Made by a program: the position numbers and the translations under genes
In this document: positions 44,791 through 56,772 of the stretch, in pieces
Layout of the letters: each line of letters starts with the position of its first letter
Position numbering within the stretch: position 1 is the first letter of the stretch
The notes under the pieces: generated by a model
What the model saw: the letters and a program-made list of their open reading frames with translations, nothing else
What the model was told of the DNA's origin: nothing
Database searches by the model: none
From: Mayamaea pseudoterrestris
Lineage: Eukaryota; Bacillariophyta; Bacillariophyceae; Sellaphorales; Sellaphoraceae
Length of the DNA: 64,000 nucleotides
Direction of reading: 5' to 3'
Assembly: GCA_027923505.1 (NCBI GenBank)
Contig: BROI01000009.1
Coordinates: 124,001 to 188,000 of the forward strand

Positions 44791-45606
44791 ATGAATAGCA
44801 TTACTCCTACAACTAAGAAGACGGAGATCACCCTAAAGGGTAGCGTAGAGATTGTTTCGGACTTTTTCTTCACGGCGATTAATAGCATTCTCTACCAGCG
44901 GTGCGTACTGATACTGACTGTGAACACGGACTATCGACTACCATACTGATGATTGTTGATGTCAAGGGTCGTACAGCGCAATGATAAGAGCATTGCAAAA
45001 TTGACATATGCCGATACTCATCCATCTTATCTCATCTGTTGCAGTGGCATTTATACGCCTGAAACTTTCAAGCGCGAAATGAAGTATGGATTGTCGGTGC
45101 TCACCACAACCGACGAAGGCCTTCTTGACTACTTCAAACACGTCCACAAGCAAATCGCGGAATGGTTGCTTGCTGGTATCATCCAGCGACTTGTCGTTGT
45201 TGTCAACGGCTTGGACTCCATGGAGACTTTGGAACGCTGGCAGTTCAACGTCAGTGTGGACAAGACGGGTGCTGGTGCTGCTGCTGTTGGTGCCGAGAAC
45301 CGGACACCAAACACTACGCCAAGAAACACCATGGAAAAGACTATGAAGGAGATTCACAATGATATTCAAGCCATTATTCGCCAGATTACGGCTTCAGTTA
45401 CCTTTCTCCCTCTCTTGCAGGAGCCATGCACGTTTGATTTGCTCATTTACACGGATCGCGACGCGCAGGTGCCGCAGCGCTGGGCCGACAGTGATCCCTG
45501 TTACATTCTTAACTCGAGCGAAGTCAAGCTGCGAAGTTTTACTACGACGGTTCATAAGGTTGACTCAATGGTCGCCTACAAGGAGAAGGAGGAGTGGGAG
45601 CTTTAA
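44791..45606 (+). CDS. MAD2: MAD2 spindle assembly checkpoint protein (HORMA domain)
   Basis: Two exons, 44,791-44,900 and 45,045-45,606, intron 144 bp (GTGCGT...TTGCAG), 223 aa. The join restores the conserved SILYQR-GIYTPETF, the start of the HORMA fold. Further MAD2 hallmarks follow: KYGLSVLTTTD, LERWQFNV, IRQITASVTFLPLL, CTFDLLIYTD and the C-terminal safety-belt RSFTTTVHKVDSMVAYK. MAD2 monitors kinetochore attachment, binding MAD1 and CDC20 to hold back the anaphase-promoting complex. It is about 18 residues longer than human MAD2, mainly from a loop rich in Ala, Gly and Asn near residues 125-145. An in-frame Met at 44,677 would add 38 poorly conserved residues; the inner Met was chosen because MAD2 proteins begin close to the HORMA fold. 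Confidence 0.95.
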
Positions 45607-45793
45607 ACACGATTTAAGCGAATGGAAGAAGGACAGCATGTGCATGTTGCGGTCGACGAGTTCAATAATATCATCACAAAATAGTCACCTTGTTATACTA
45701 ATAAGAGAGCATATTAATAGCATTACCTGTCGTACAAATTGTTGAGCATAGCCTTGCCGTTGAGAGCATACCATGCATTACAGTGAAATTGAC

Positions 45794-46309
45794 CTATTTC
45801 ATAAACATGCCGTGTGCTTTATCGTTCTCTTCGTACGCGGTCAAAAGCTGAAAAAGTGATCGCAATCTTCGAATTGCTATTGTATAGGGGCGCTCCGGTG
45901 CTCCATCCTTCATGCCAACTTCAGCAACAACCCAACCGTACATCAACTCTGTTGGCCCATCCTTCCATGCGAATCCAGAAGTCGGCGCTACTAGATGAGA
46001 TGACTGGTCCCCTTCGAATTCTGTCTGTGTTTTATAGCGCTTGACGTTGTTGAATATGCACCATCCAGTGATACGAACGTGAGGAGTTGCATTATAGAAT
46101 ATAGTGTCCCCGAGCGAGCTAGTTCGGTCGATTCCGGGTGGTGACTGCAGAATCAGAATCTTGCGACCGATCAACGCTGGTGGCAATTCATATGTACGCG
46201 TTTCAATCGTCTTTTGACCGCTCGTCAGTGCTTCCGCCCAAGGTGCCTGCATTTCCAATGCGAAAGTATGGCCATCGCAGTTCCATCCTTGCCAGTCAAT
46301 TGGCACCAT
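45794..46309 (-). CDS. ASCH-domain (PUA-like) protein
   Basis: Intact 171-aa frame. The start of the domain, LEMQAPWAEALTSGQKTIETRTYELPPALIGRKILILQSP, matches the ASCH pattern in which a W-x-E-x2-x-x-G-x-K-T-x-E-x-R motif is followed by a G-x-x-I-x-I strand; later GWVVAEVG forms another core strand. ASCH folds are PUA-like and are thought to bind RNA or modified nucleic acid, but no specific substrate can be named. The frame stays open upstream of the chosen Met to a stop about 75 bp further up without another Met, so an upstream exon cannot be excluded. It is convergent with MAD2; the two 3' ends lie 187 bp apart. Confidence 0.7.
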   Translation of the reverse strand: MVPIDWQGWNCDGHTFALEMQAPWAEALTSGQKTIETRTYELPPALIGRKILILQSPPGIDRTSSLGDTIFYNATPHVRITGWCIFNNVKRYKTQTEFEGDQSSHLVAPTSGFAWKDGPTELMYGWVVAEVGMKDGAPERPYTIAIRRLRSLFQLLTAYEENDKAHGMFMK

Positions 46310-47104
46310 TTGTAATGCAGCTGCTTCGTTGTTGCTGGTGTGTGTCGGATACAGCCGAAAAATATGATGTGAAACAAGCTTGTTGACAATTAGTAGCTAC
46401 TCAGTCAGCTTGTGAGCTCGTCCGAGTTGCTGAAGAAATGGACCGGGAGCAGCGCGATGCAATGACCGTAATCCGTAATGGGTGGGCGATGAAAACAATC
46501 TTCTCCGTGATCGCTCACGATATTAATATCGCTTAACTGTTGAAAAGCCTCAAAAGGACTGCGGCAAACTTACACGTATGTTACGGCTTATTGCGTCCTT
46601 GATACACATTCGCCATCGCAAATCCAGGATTGCATGGTTCAGTACTCGATACGGTACTTGTACCGGTACGATTCTGTCTTGGGGCTCGGTATATGGATGT
46701 GGTTGTTTGAATAGACTACTTTTGGATCAGAGTTTGTATTGAATGCAGAATTAAATGTAGTAAATACTAAAATTAATGATGGATGTGTTCAATATGCAAG
46801 TGTATGTTAGCGTCCTTTGTGCTAAGGTTATTGGAAAAGTGGTAATCCTCTAACAAGACATGCAAAGAAGTGTGAATGAGTATATGGAGTTGGCTGCAAA
46901 CCAGGCCAAACATTTAGCTTCCAGATAATAAATCGTCACACTGGCAAGTGCCACAGCAGTACATAGCTGAGCACTAAATAGAGCTCTTGCATGATGGTTA
47001 TTACCGTAGTTATGAAGCTCTGTTGCCAAGCGCGCGAGAAGTGTTCCTAAATAGCCACTATTCATTTACCACAAGCATGCGAGCGCTGCCAATTATTAAA
47101 GATT
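46310..47104. other. Intergenic stretch without confident gene
   Basis: 795 bp between the ASCH gene (start on the right side) and the 3' end of the GOST gene, both on the minus strand. It should hold the GOST 3' UTR and the ASCH promoter. Only short open frames occur, the longest 71 codons, with no recognisable domain. A small dyad (CGGTAC-TT-GTACCG, overlapping the palindrome GTACCGGTAC) lies at about 46,651-46,668. Confidence 0.6.
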
Positions 47105-49410
47105 TTATGTTATGTGCCTTAAGTTTGGCTCGTCATCTTTGAATGCTACGTTTCTTCCTTGTTTGGTATCCACGTATCCATCGTCATACTCGTCGTCAGA
47201 GTCAAGCGCCGACGGAACGCCTGCTCCAGACAGCTCCAATTCCGATCCATCTCCTTCATAATTAGAAGAAGGCAGTTCCATTGCATAAGCATACTCTTTC
47301 GCAGTGGGGCTTGGTCGCCAAAGACAGGCGATACCAAGCATAACAATCAAATAGTTGAGTTCGGTTGCACTGTCCACCATCCAAGCGTCTTCTTCGCCCA
47401 CAATGCCGTCAGTAAAGGCATTGGCGACGGCGAAGATGGCCCATGCCGCGGCAAATAAAACGGCAAAGAGGAACAAACATCGCAGTCGGAGATACCGCTT
47501 CAGCTTGCGTGTCTGCTGCTGGGATTCCAAGTGTTCCATCGTACTGGCAAGCGCGTCCATAATCCACATGACGTATACCACATCAACGGCGGCGATGGTA
47601 AACGTCAGCAAGGTATAGATATCGTACAGATTGGACTCAACATTCTGCGATAAAGTCTCCATCGCCGTGTTAGCCACGACGAACGTCAAATCACAAAAAG
47701 CTGACAAACCAATATATAGCATACACAGCATAAAGATCCACTTGTACTTTCGACCTAGCGTGTCTCTCGTGACTCCCCAACCAAGCGACACCATGACAAT
47801 GAGACTTCTGGACCACCCTCGCTTCACCACACCAAGTACAATGCCCATGTAGCAAATCCAGATGTGCCGATGTCCGTCCGAGTTCCACACAAAGGCATCT
47901 GCTGTTTTGAACACCATCTCGCCGAGGCCTAGCAATATTGTTGTCAAAATCCATTTCTCAATGGGGATGCGCGATTCAAAGTTTAAGTGCATCATAATGC
48001 TGTACCACAAGGAGACCACCAAGTATGCAATTGTCATGGCCCCAAAAAAGTACAAGAATCCCCATAATTCCCCGGGAAGAAAGCCATGTACCGATTTGTA
48101 GGCAGCTTCGCCAGTCAGTAACAAGTCGCGGCCTTGATCGTCGCAATTTGCCATAATCAAGACGTAATTGCCAGACTCCTCCGCGTCAATCAATCCGTTG
48201 TTTACAGACTTGGCAATTTCTCCCGAATTGGGGATGGGTATCTGTCGCTTCTTGCCAGGGAGCTTTCCCTGATCAACAATAAGTCGTCCCAAATCGGCTC
48301 CTCCCTTGCACAAGCCGAGTGCGACGGCGTCGGATGAGCAGCACCATCGTAGTGTTCCGTCGGGTAGCTGAGCTCCAATTCCCAGCGATGGCCAGTCGCA
48401 TCCGGCCTTTGTGTTGGCACAATCACTTGGAAGCTTGAACGCTACAAAATCAACGAATGTCCGACCCGAATCGTCAAGATTGCGCTGCGCATTGCTGGAT
48501 TGGATATACTTGGCTGCGGTGACGGTCGACACGCTTGCAGAACTCGATTCCATGAGCTGCCTCCAGCGCAAACTGGCGCCTATCTTAGTCACGTCTGTAG
48601 ATGCTGCAAGTTTCTTCATTCTACGCTCAGAATCACCATCATCCGCGTCGTCACCGTCGTCGCCTATCGACGTTGTTGTGGATGTCGTTGGAAGCTGCGT
48701 AGGAGTATTCGTAGCCCGAGCAGTTTTGCTGTCTGTGGCAGTAGTGGGCGTCGGCGCTGGAGATACAGCCCTTGCGGTAGCGGGCGCTGGTGGAGGCGCT
48801 GGAGCCTTTGCCTTTGGACGCGAAGGTGCCTTTTGAGGCAGCGCAGGTGCGGTTTTGGTATCAGTCTTGTCGTCACCCTAAATGAACAAAACGTGAGGAG
48901 TCGAAGCAGATAAATGGGCAAATGATCCATCGTCAAGCCTACCAACCTCTACAACATCATCGACGTCAACACCGTCATCACCTTCAGCATTGTCATCATC
49001 CTCCTGTGATAAAGCGATGAGTAAGCAACATGGACGGGAGCAGACGAGACTGCAATAATCAATAATTAATGCCTTACATTTTTATCGTCGGCATTTGCAG
49101 CGCCAGGAGCATTATCGTCGCCATCATCGCCGGCAGCGCCATCGTCTCCATGATAATCGTCATCAGTCTGGATCGCCGGTGGAAAATATGACTTGTGCGT
49201 GTCGGAAGTAGCAGTCAGAATCAAGCCACTCACGTCTACCGACCCAGGTCCTCGCAGGTAGAGTTCCGTGTATTGAATCGATGTGCTCGTGGCCGGTAAA
49301 CTGATATTAAACTTTTGAATCTCTGCAGTTACTATCACACTTAGTGCAACAATGATAGCCAATGGATACATCCAAGTATCGGCAGCAACGGACCGCTTCC
49401 TCATGGTCAT
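47105..49410 (-). CDS. GOST-family seven-transmembrane protein (TMEM87/LUSTR-like)
   Basis: Three exons: 49,410-49,078, 49,003-48,947, 48,877-47,105; introns 74 bp (GTAAGG...TCACAG) and 69 bp (GTTGGT...ATTTAG); 720 aa. The frame runs through all joins (ADDKN-EDDDN...DDVVE-GDDKTD). Residues about 15-35 form a signal peptide or anchor. A lumenal part follows, including a long Asp-rich then Pro/Ala/Thr-rich stretch (about 85-215) unlike the compact lumenal domains of animal relatives. From about residue 398 come seven hydrophobic segments, opened by FLPGELWGFLYFFG and closed by CLWRPSPTAKEYAYAMEL; both are GOST hallmarks shared with TMEM87 and GPR107. The cytosolic tail is acidic. Relatives work in Golgi and endosome traffic; a similar role is inferred. 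The alternative start at 49,404 differs by two residues. Confidence 0.85.
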
Positions 49411-49680
49411 GACGAGTTTTGTGTTGGGGTCGAGGGAGAAAGCCGCGACGGGCTGGCGCGTTTTGGAGACGTTGAGGACATGCTACTTAAGGCTTCGAGG
49501 TCATCTTTCTTGGAACGAACACTACACTTGGATGGACAGTGATGCTCTTGGGCGCCGCGCCCAGCCGCATTGGATATTCTTTGAAAGCAACAGCCACACT
49601 TTGCTCCCATCTCCCTGATACTTCCATTACGTATTGCAATACCTATCTGTAACGACCCTTTTTAAACGCTTAACAAATCT
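49411..49680. promoter_or_regulatory. Divergent promoter region, GOST / POLD1
   Basis: 270 bp between opposed start codons. No specific element could be identified beyond this arrangement. Confidence 0.5.
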
Positions 49681-52600
49681 ATGTCACCCATTAAACGTGC
49701 CTTTTCTGAGGAAAGTCCAGAATGGCCAGGCCTCGTTCCGAAACGACTGCGAGGCGGCGGCCCCATGGATTTTGACGCCGCTGAGTTTGAACCAGCCGAG
49801 GAGGAAGACTTTTTCGTGGAGGAAGACGAAGCTGAACACATTCCCGAGGAAGTCTTGCGCGAAGCTGCACGCGTCGTTTCCGAATCGGAAAAGGTTCGTT
49901 GGACGCGACCTCCAGTCAGCGCAGAGCGACTGACGAACCAGCTTGATTTAAATTTGCAGTGGCTCGACATGGACGTATTCACTGGACAACCGCTCACGCA
50001 GAATCCTAATTCAGCGAAACCAGTCATTGGTCGGAAGGAGGGAGCTGTCCCTGTTTTGCGAACGTATGGAGTCGACGAGAATGGACATTCGGTTTCCGTC
50101 TACATTCATGGATTCACTCCGTACTGCTACTTTGCACTGCCGCCTGGATATGAGCTGACGGATGAGGCGTATCTGGGACGCATTCGCGATGAGCTCACCT
50201 TGCGTCTGCAGGGAGCGGCCAAGGGTGCGGCTGCCAAGGATGCGGCCGTACTGGGTGTCACGTACGAGCAAAACTTCCGAAGCATTATGGGTTTTAATGC
50301 GCCGCATGAAAGCTTTTTCAAGGTTTTTGTTAGCCTGCCTGGTCTCATTCCGACTTTGAAACGCATCATGGAGGAAGGCATCTCGTTGGATGGAGTCGGA
50401 CTAACGACTGGTCATACCAATGGTGGCATGATGCCTTGCTACACACCATTTGAATGCAACGTCCCTCACGTGCTTCGCTTCATGGTGGACCGCGACATCG
50501 GGGGCGCTGGCTGGCTCACCTTGCCGGCAAACACATATCGTGTGCGACGCGATGCTGAAAAGGAAACTCATTGTCAGGTATGTGTGTTCGTTGTTAAACC
50601 ATCAGTGGCTACAAGTCCTTACATTTGCGTTCCGTTTCCATCGCGTAGATCGAAGCTGACATCGTTTACAACGAGCTCTTGGTGCGCCCATCGGAAGGAG
50701 AATGGAGCAAGATGGCTCCACTTCGTGTTCTCTCTTTTGATATTGAGTGTCAAGGCCGCAAAGGGCATTTTCCGGAAGCAGAAAAAGACCCGGTCATCCA
50801 GATTGCCAATTGCGTGAGTGTCTACGGCCAAGACGAACCTATTATACGCAACGTATTCACATTGGGCGGATGCTTACCCATTGTCGGGGCCCAGGTCATT
50901 ACCTCGGACAAGGAGGAAGACATGCTTGTAAAGTGGCGTGCGTTTCTAGAGGCTGTCGATCCTGATTTGATTACTGGATACAACGTCCAAAATTTTGACA
51001 TCCCATACCTCTTGAACCGAGCTGAGCAGCTTGCGAAGGAAAGCTCACATCGAAAGAACATCCTTAAATACTTTGGTCAGTGGGGACGGATCCGCAATAC
51101 CAAAGCAAAGATGAAAGATACCATGTTTTCATCTAGTGCGTATGGCCGACGGTCCAATGTGGAAACTACGATAGAGGGACGTGTCATTTTTGACATGTTG
51201 CCCTATATGCAGAGAAACCACAAACTCAGCTCGTACTCGCTCAACTCTGTTTGCGCAGAGTTCCTCAATAACCAACAGAAGGAAGATGTGCATCACAGCA
51301 TCATTTCTGACCTTCAAAATGGTTGCGACGAAGATCGGCATCGCCTTGCTGTCTACTGTCTCAAGGATGCGCTGCTTCCCCAAAGGCTAATGGACAAGCT
51401 GAGCGTCCTTGTCAATTACATTGAAATGGCTCGCGTAACTGGTGTCCCTGTTTCCTTTCTCATATCGCGTGGCCAGCAGATCAAAGTGTTTTCCATGTTG
51501 CTCCGAAAGTGTCGACGTGAGAAGCTTTTAATACCCACTCTTCGGAAGAGCGGAATGAACGACGATGTTGGCTACGAAGGTGCTACGGTATTGGACCCAA
51601 TTAAGGGCTACTACGAGACTCCAGTTGCTACTTTGGATTTCGCGTCGCTATACCCATCTATCATGCAAGCGTACAATCTCTGCTATTCCACTCTTGTGGC
51701 GCCTCAAGATGTTGGAAGACTTGATCCGTCGATGTACCAGAAGAGCGACAATGGGCATGTCTTTGTGCACTCAACAGTGAAGAAAGGGATTCTTCCGACG
51801 ATTCTAGATGAGCTCCTTGCGGCTCGTAAGCGAGCCAAGAAGGATATGAAGAATGCGAAAAATGAATTTGAGCGCGCTGTACAAAATGGCCGTCAGCTCG
51901 CCTTGAAGGTTTCGGCAAACTCTGTTTACGGCTTTACTGGAGCAACTGTCGGCCAGTTGCCATGCGTTCCAATTGCATCCTCCGTCACTAGCTATGGTCG
52001 CATGCTACTTGAAAAGACCAAGGCATTTGTTGAAGAGACGTACACGAAGGCTAATGGATTCGAGCACGATGCTGTCGTTATTTACGGTGACACTGATTCT
52101 GTATTTGTCAAATTCGGTACTGAAACGGTTGAGAGCACATTCCCTGTCGCCATTGAGGCTGCCAAGAAGGCGTCTGACATTTTCCCAGATCCTATCTTGC
52201 TCGAGTTCGAGAAGGTGTATTATCCAATGCTTTTGATGTAAGTGCATGCCTGGTGATGAGTTTGTGTCGACGCAGTAGCCTCACTGGACAAACCATTTCT
52301 ACATAGGAACAAGAAGCGATACGCTGGTCTGATGTGGACAGAGATGGACAAGCATGACAAGATGGATACGAAAGGACTTGAAACTGTTCGTCGCGATAAT
52401 TGTGCCTTGGTTCGCGAACTCATTCAGACTTCACTGGATAAGATTCTCATTGATCGGAACGTTCCAGGCGCTATTTCGTTTGTCAAGAATCAAATTTCGG
52501 ATCTGCTACAGAACAAGATGGATATCTCTCAGCTTGTGATAACCAAGTCACTTAACAAGGGTGCAGAGTATGCCCTTGGCCTTGGTGGCAAGAAGGACGA

Positions 52601-53237
52601 CTACAAAGTTAAGCAGGCTCATGTTGAGCTCGCTGCACGAATGCGAAAGCGGGATGCAGGCTCGGCTCCGCAGATGGGTGACCGTGTTCCGTACGTCGTA
52701 ATAACCGGCGCTAAAGGAGCAGCAAATTACGACAAGGCAGAAGATCCGATCTATGCGCTTGAGAATAACCTTCCGATTGACTGCCAGTGGTACTTAAGCA
52801 ATCAGCTATCCAAACCTTTGACCCGGGTTTTTGAAGGCATTTTGACTGATCCAGAAAAGACACTGCTCCAAGGCGAACATACGCGAAAAATCTTCATCCC
52901 CACGCCCTCTGCGCGGAAAGGAAGTCTCATGATGTTTGCAGTGAAGTCTGTTCAATGTCTTGGCTGCAAAACTGGGATGACGGACACATCGAAGGGCTAT
53001 TTATGTAGGCACTGTGCCCCTCGAGAAGCCCAAATTTATCTTGAGAAGCTTGCCGTGTTGCGAGAGGCTGAACTTCGATACGCTAATCTATGGTCTGCCG
53101 CGCAGCGCATTCATGCTACCGTTCACAGTGACATCATGTGCACGGGCGACGGCTGTCTTTGTCAGTTTTATCGACGCAAGAAAGTGCAGCAAGACATCAA
53201 GCTGGCGCAGGAGATCTTGGACAGATTTGGTCGCTAA
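49681..53237 (+). CDS. POLD1: DNA polymerase delta catalytic subunit
   Basis: Three exons: 49,681-50,577, 50,649-52,237, 52,307-53,237; introns 71 bp (GTATGT...CGTAG) and 69 bp (GTAAGT...CATAG); 1,138 aa. B-family replicative polymerase of the lagging strand with proofreading. Visible: an acidic N-terminus with KRLRGGG, Exo I LSFDIEC (about 327-333), Exo II GYNVQNFDIPYLL (about 409), Exo III YCLKDALL (about 535), motif A DFASLYPSIMQAYNLCYSTL (about 629), motif B KVSANSVYGFTGA (about 719), motif C YGDTDS (about 778), then NKKRYAGL across the second splice. All exonuclease and polymerase acidic residues are present. CysA (C-x2-C-x12-C-x2-C, about 1,045) is intact. CysB, which in yeast and human binds a 4Fe-4S cluster, keeps only its second pair (CTGDGC, about 1,107-1,112, plus an extra Cys at 1,114); Ala and Ile stand where the first pair belongs. 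Confidence 0.97.
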
Positions 53238-53336
53238 TAGTACGATCACTATCCATAGTACCCTTTGGGCTGCCTTAAGATTGAAAGTTTTTATTTAAAG
53301 ATAGACTCGCTCTTTACGGCATTAAAAGAAGTCTTG

Positions 53337-56300
53337 CTACTCCTTGTTCGGATGAAATTTGTACTCCAAGCCATCATTGTGGAATAATCGTGCCACTATC
53401 GTGTTACAGGCAATCTCTTGTCGCTTATCCGTAGGCTTTTGCTTCAATGGCGCTCCTCCTTGCACTACTGCACGAGGCCGCAACGTGTGTGGCGCCATTA
53501 TCTGCTCGCCAGAGTCGGACACATCTTGCACCCAGCCCCTGCCGTCCTTCAAACGAAGCCACGACGTCCTTTCGCCCGCTGGTCTGACTCGTTCCGTGAT
53601 GGCTACAGTCTCTGATTGGAGCAACACGACGTTAGTCTTTGCAGCCGCAATCCTTGGCCCCCGTCGTACGGCAATACCATTGCTTGAAAGCACAGTATAC
53701 CGCCAGCCTTGCTTGTGGCGTTCAATTCTCGGCTCAGTGGCGCATTCCTCCAAGAAAAGTTCCTGTTCATCGAACACGTTCACCCACTCGGCTTGAACTG
53801 TGAGGCTTGCAAGAGACCTAAACCTCTGAACCGGTTTGTGCAAGCGGACATGCCTATTTCTATAGAGCTTGGCAAAGCATTCCACTGGGTCGCCGGCCTC
53901 GTTAAAGATAGTCATGACTTCGGATGCCCGGAGAAATTCGCCACATTCAAAGCGAAAGTACACTCCGTCCCCCGATTTAATGGAGGGAGCTCGTTTCGAT
54001 GGACCAAGCCGTACCTTGATTCCCCCAATAGCTTGAACCCGGAACCAGAATGATCCAAATCTAATTTCCGGAGGTGGTACACACGTTGACACACTCTTAC
54101 CAGCTTGTGACAGAGGTAACCATCCTTGACCGCCACGCAATCTAGCATATAACGTCTCAAGCTGATTGGCAGCACCTTCATCTGGCCTTTCGACCTCCAG
54201 TACCAAGCCACAAGCAATCACATTGCTGCAAGTAAGCGAGTCGGCTGGACGACGCGGCGGAGGCGCTCGTTGATTCTGCGTGACGCTTCGGTCAGCCTTC
54301 CTTGTTGGTGTACGAAACATTGCGTCAATAAAGGAGCTACCGACGGATGAAGCTACATCGGTATCTTTACTGCACAATTGCGTAATTTTTAATTCTCGAT
54401 GAACAGACGAGCCATGCGATGATAGGGACGCCGTTTCATTGTCCTCGAACGACATAGGTGGAATGGGTGGTGGGCAGGCAATTTGGACCCCGCTGCGTGC
54501 ATGCACTCTTACCCAGAGGGTCTTAAAACTTGCTGCTTGCACAGGAGCGTACTCTTTAGCAATTTCAAAGTAGTCATCAACAGCGGCACAACCGACCTCT
54601 TCGAATGCTGTACTTGCATGTCCATCTGCACAGCTCAGTTCCGCGTCAGATAAGAGTCGGTACTGCGCTTCTAACTCGTCAAATTGAGGAACGATCGCCC
54701 AACCGCTATTGTCGGATAGTTTGATGAGTCCTGCACCTTGATCATAACCCCCCGTGTTCTCCATGCGTCGGGAAGCTTCAAAGTAAGAACCGCGACGAAT
54801 GATTCGTGTCTTTAAAAACGAGTCAAACACCGCGGAGTTAGTATTGTTGCTCGCCCCGGCAGTTCCAAGCCTACCTTGATGCGATAATTTCGAGTCGCCC
54901 AGGGTGCTGAACGCGTTTAACGGAGTTAACAGGCAGCCGCCATGATGCTTTCCGTATATGAGGTTATTCACCTGCGTCTGTGGCGCGTCCAGTACTTTTA
55001 GGCCACGCGGAGCAGTGACCCGCATCAGATAGAACGTGCGACATTGGGCTGGTGGGTGTGATGATTGTTTAACGGGTGCAACACTGTTAGATGACAACAA
55101 ATTAGGTCCCATCACTTGGTCAGCAAGCTCCTGATTAATCGAGGCATCGTCAGACATCATTGAAACGTTGGAGGATGGCGTCATAACGAGTGCATCGTCC
55201 TGGCGGTTTTTATCGGCCTTGCTTCTATCCTTGACGAGCGTCGTGAATGGCGTTGATTGTTTCGCAATAGCTCCACCGACAATGTGCCTTGGAAAGGTGA
55301 TTGAGTCTCTGCCGTTCACGAATTGCCGCCTCGGAGGTCGATGACGCATTCTTGCCGCGACGGAACATAATGTCACGGCGGATACCGACGAAATGGCGAC
55401 GGAAGATCCAACGGAGTGAGATGCAATGCTGTCGCCTCCTTTACACGTTTCTGCGGAAATTTCCTTGACAACCGGCACAAAGTAGGCCCGATGGTGATCA
55501 CTGCTCTGAATAAGTTTTCGATCGGCAATCCAGCCCCGGCGATGCGACAACCTCAAAAAGTATAGGTCTTCCGTCTCCGTGTCGAGTGTAATCTTGAGGG
55601 AAAATTCATGAATCGTGCCCGGAAGTAATACCGCCTTGTTTTTTGGAGCGTCGAAGGAAGGACCCGCTAAAATCTGTATTGGCGACGTTGATACGACTCT
55701 ATACATAAATTTTCCCGACTTGGACATTGGAGTGGTCAATAGCTCTTCTACAATGACAATATTGTTCTGACGTGCCAACAAATATCCAACATGTTGCGGC
55801 CGCGTCTGATCTGTCAATGTACCATCATTGATGTTTCTGCCCAACATCGTCGTTGTATTCGTGTTCATTCATCAAGGACGACCTCCCAGTTGTATATTGT
55901 TGCGTGCACGATCTCCGCGGCGTCTTGGAGTCATCTAATTCATCGATATCAGCTGGTGCGCATAAAGGAGGATCATTACACGAATCCATGGCGTAGCCGC
56001 CCGTGAGGACGCCGTCTATACGAATAAAAGTGTCGATTTGACTCGCAGTGGCAGCTGCATTTATACAAACATCGTAAGCGATATCTTCATGTGTGCCGTC
56101 TTGGATAAGGCAACTCGCGCCGTCTTCGTCGGACAAGCCATTAGTTTGGAGACAACGTCGTCTTGCCCTCGGTTTATTGTCGACGGCACATGACGATGTC
56201 AATATTTGGCGACTGAAAAAGACCTCTCCATATCCAAGGTACCACCCGGTCCGAGGAGCGCCCACCATTGGGTGCGAAAGTATGTTGGCGATTCCTTTGT

Positions 56301-56772
56301 ATCGAATGCGATAATATCGAATCGGACAATTGTCACTATCGTGCTGCTGTTCAAGGTGACACCGTCTGGAAGGAATGGGCAAGCTCTCGTTATTGCCAAA
56401 GTTCTCCTCGTCTGCTTCACCCCCATGACTCGAAGGAGACATGTAAGGACGTCTTCCCAAAACTTCTAACAAAGATTGGTAAGATGGACTTTCATCCAAG
56501 CATGCGTTTAACCGAGGCAGCTCGTCGTGGATAGCCATACCATGCAGATGTTGAACGGGAAGCTGCTGTAGGGGTTGGACCACTCTGACTTCATGCATTA
56601 GCTTTTCATCATCTTCATCGTTCTCGTCATCCGTTATATGTATCAATGAGTCAATATCCTTTTTCTCCTCAAGTCCTCGTCGACCAAAGCGTTTCTCAAA
56701 GGCGTCTCGTCTCGAACGGTGATCTACGCGTGAGCAAAAAGCGCCGGCGTTTGATGCTGCCAGTGAGTCCAT
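53337..56772 (-). CDS. Large protein with six SH3b-like repeats, function unknown
   Basis: Two open segments, 56,772-55,825 and 55,868-53,337, in different frames, read here as exons of one gene because the same repeat occurs in both. I count six units of the form [FWY]-x-R-[VI]-x4-G-[IV]-x-[VI]-x2-GP-x3-AP, a GE-x-S-type strand, then [FY]-x-R-[LI]-x-DGRGW-[VI]: one in the first segment (starting YYRIRYKGIANIL) and five in the second (FMYRVVSTSPIQIL, FYLMRVTAPRGLKVL, WVRVHARSGVQI, FWFRVQAIGGIKVRLGP, WRYTVLSSNGIAVRRGP). Pattern and size resemble bacterial-type SH3 domains. The splice is unresolved: GTAATG near 55,980 to TTGACAG at 55,818 (about 160 bp) and GTCGTC at 55,882 to GGGCAG at 55,837 (46 bp) both keep frame; the first is likelier in length. 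About 1,100 aa. No signal peptide or catalytic motif was seen. It converges on POLD1, 99 bp apart. Confidence 0.65.

Noticed and set aside
46651-46668. CGGTAC/GTACCG dyad as a regulatory hairpin
   Set aside because: Too short and isolated to support a function; mentioned only as part of the intergenic entry.
46850-47065. 71-codon minus-strand frame between the ASCH and GOST genes
   Set aside because: Short, no recognisable feature beyond a hydrophobic middle, and located where a 3' UTR and a promoter are expected.
48411-48836. 141-codon plus-strand frame across the GOST gene
   Set aside because: Antisense to the Pro/Ala/Thr-rich and acidic part of the GOST protein; low-complexity shadow.
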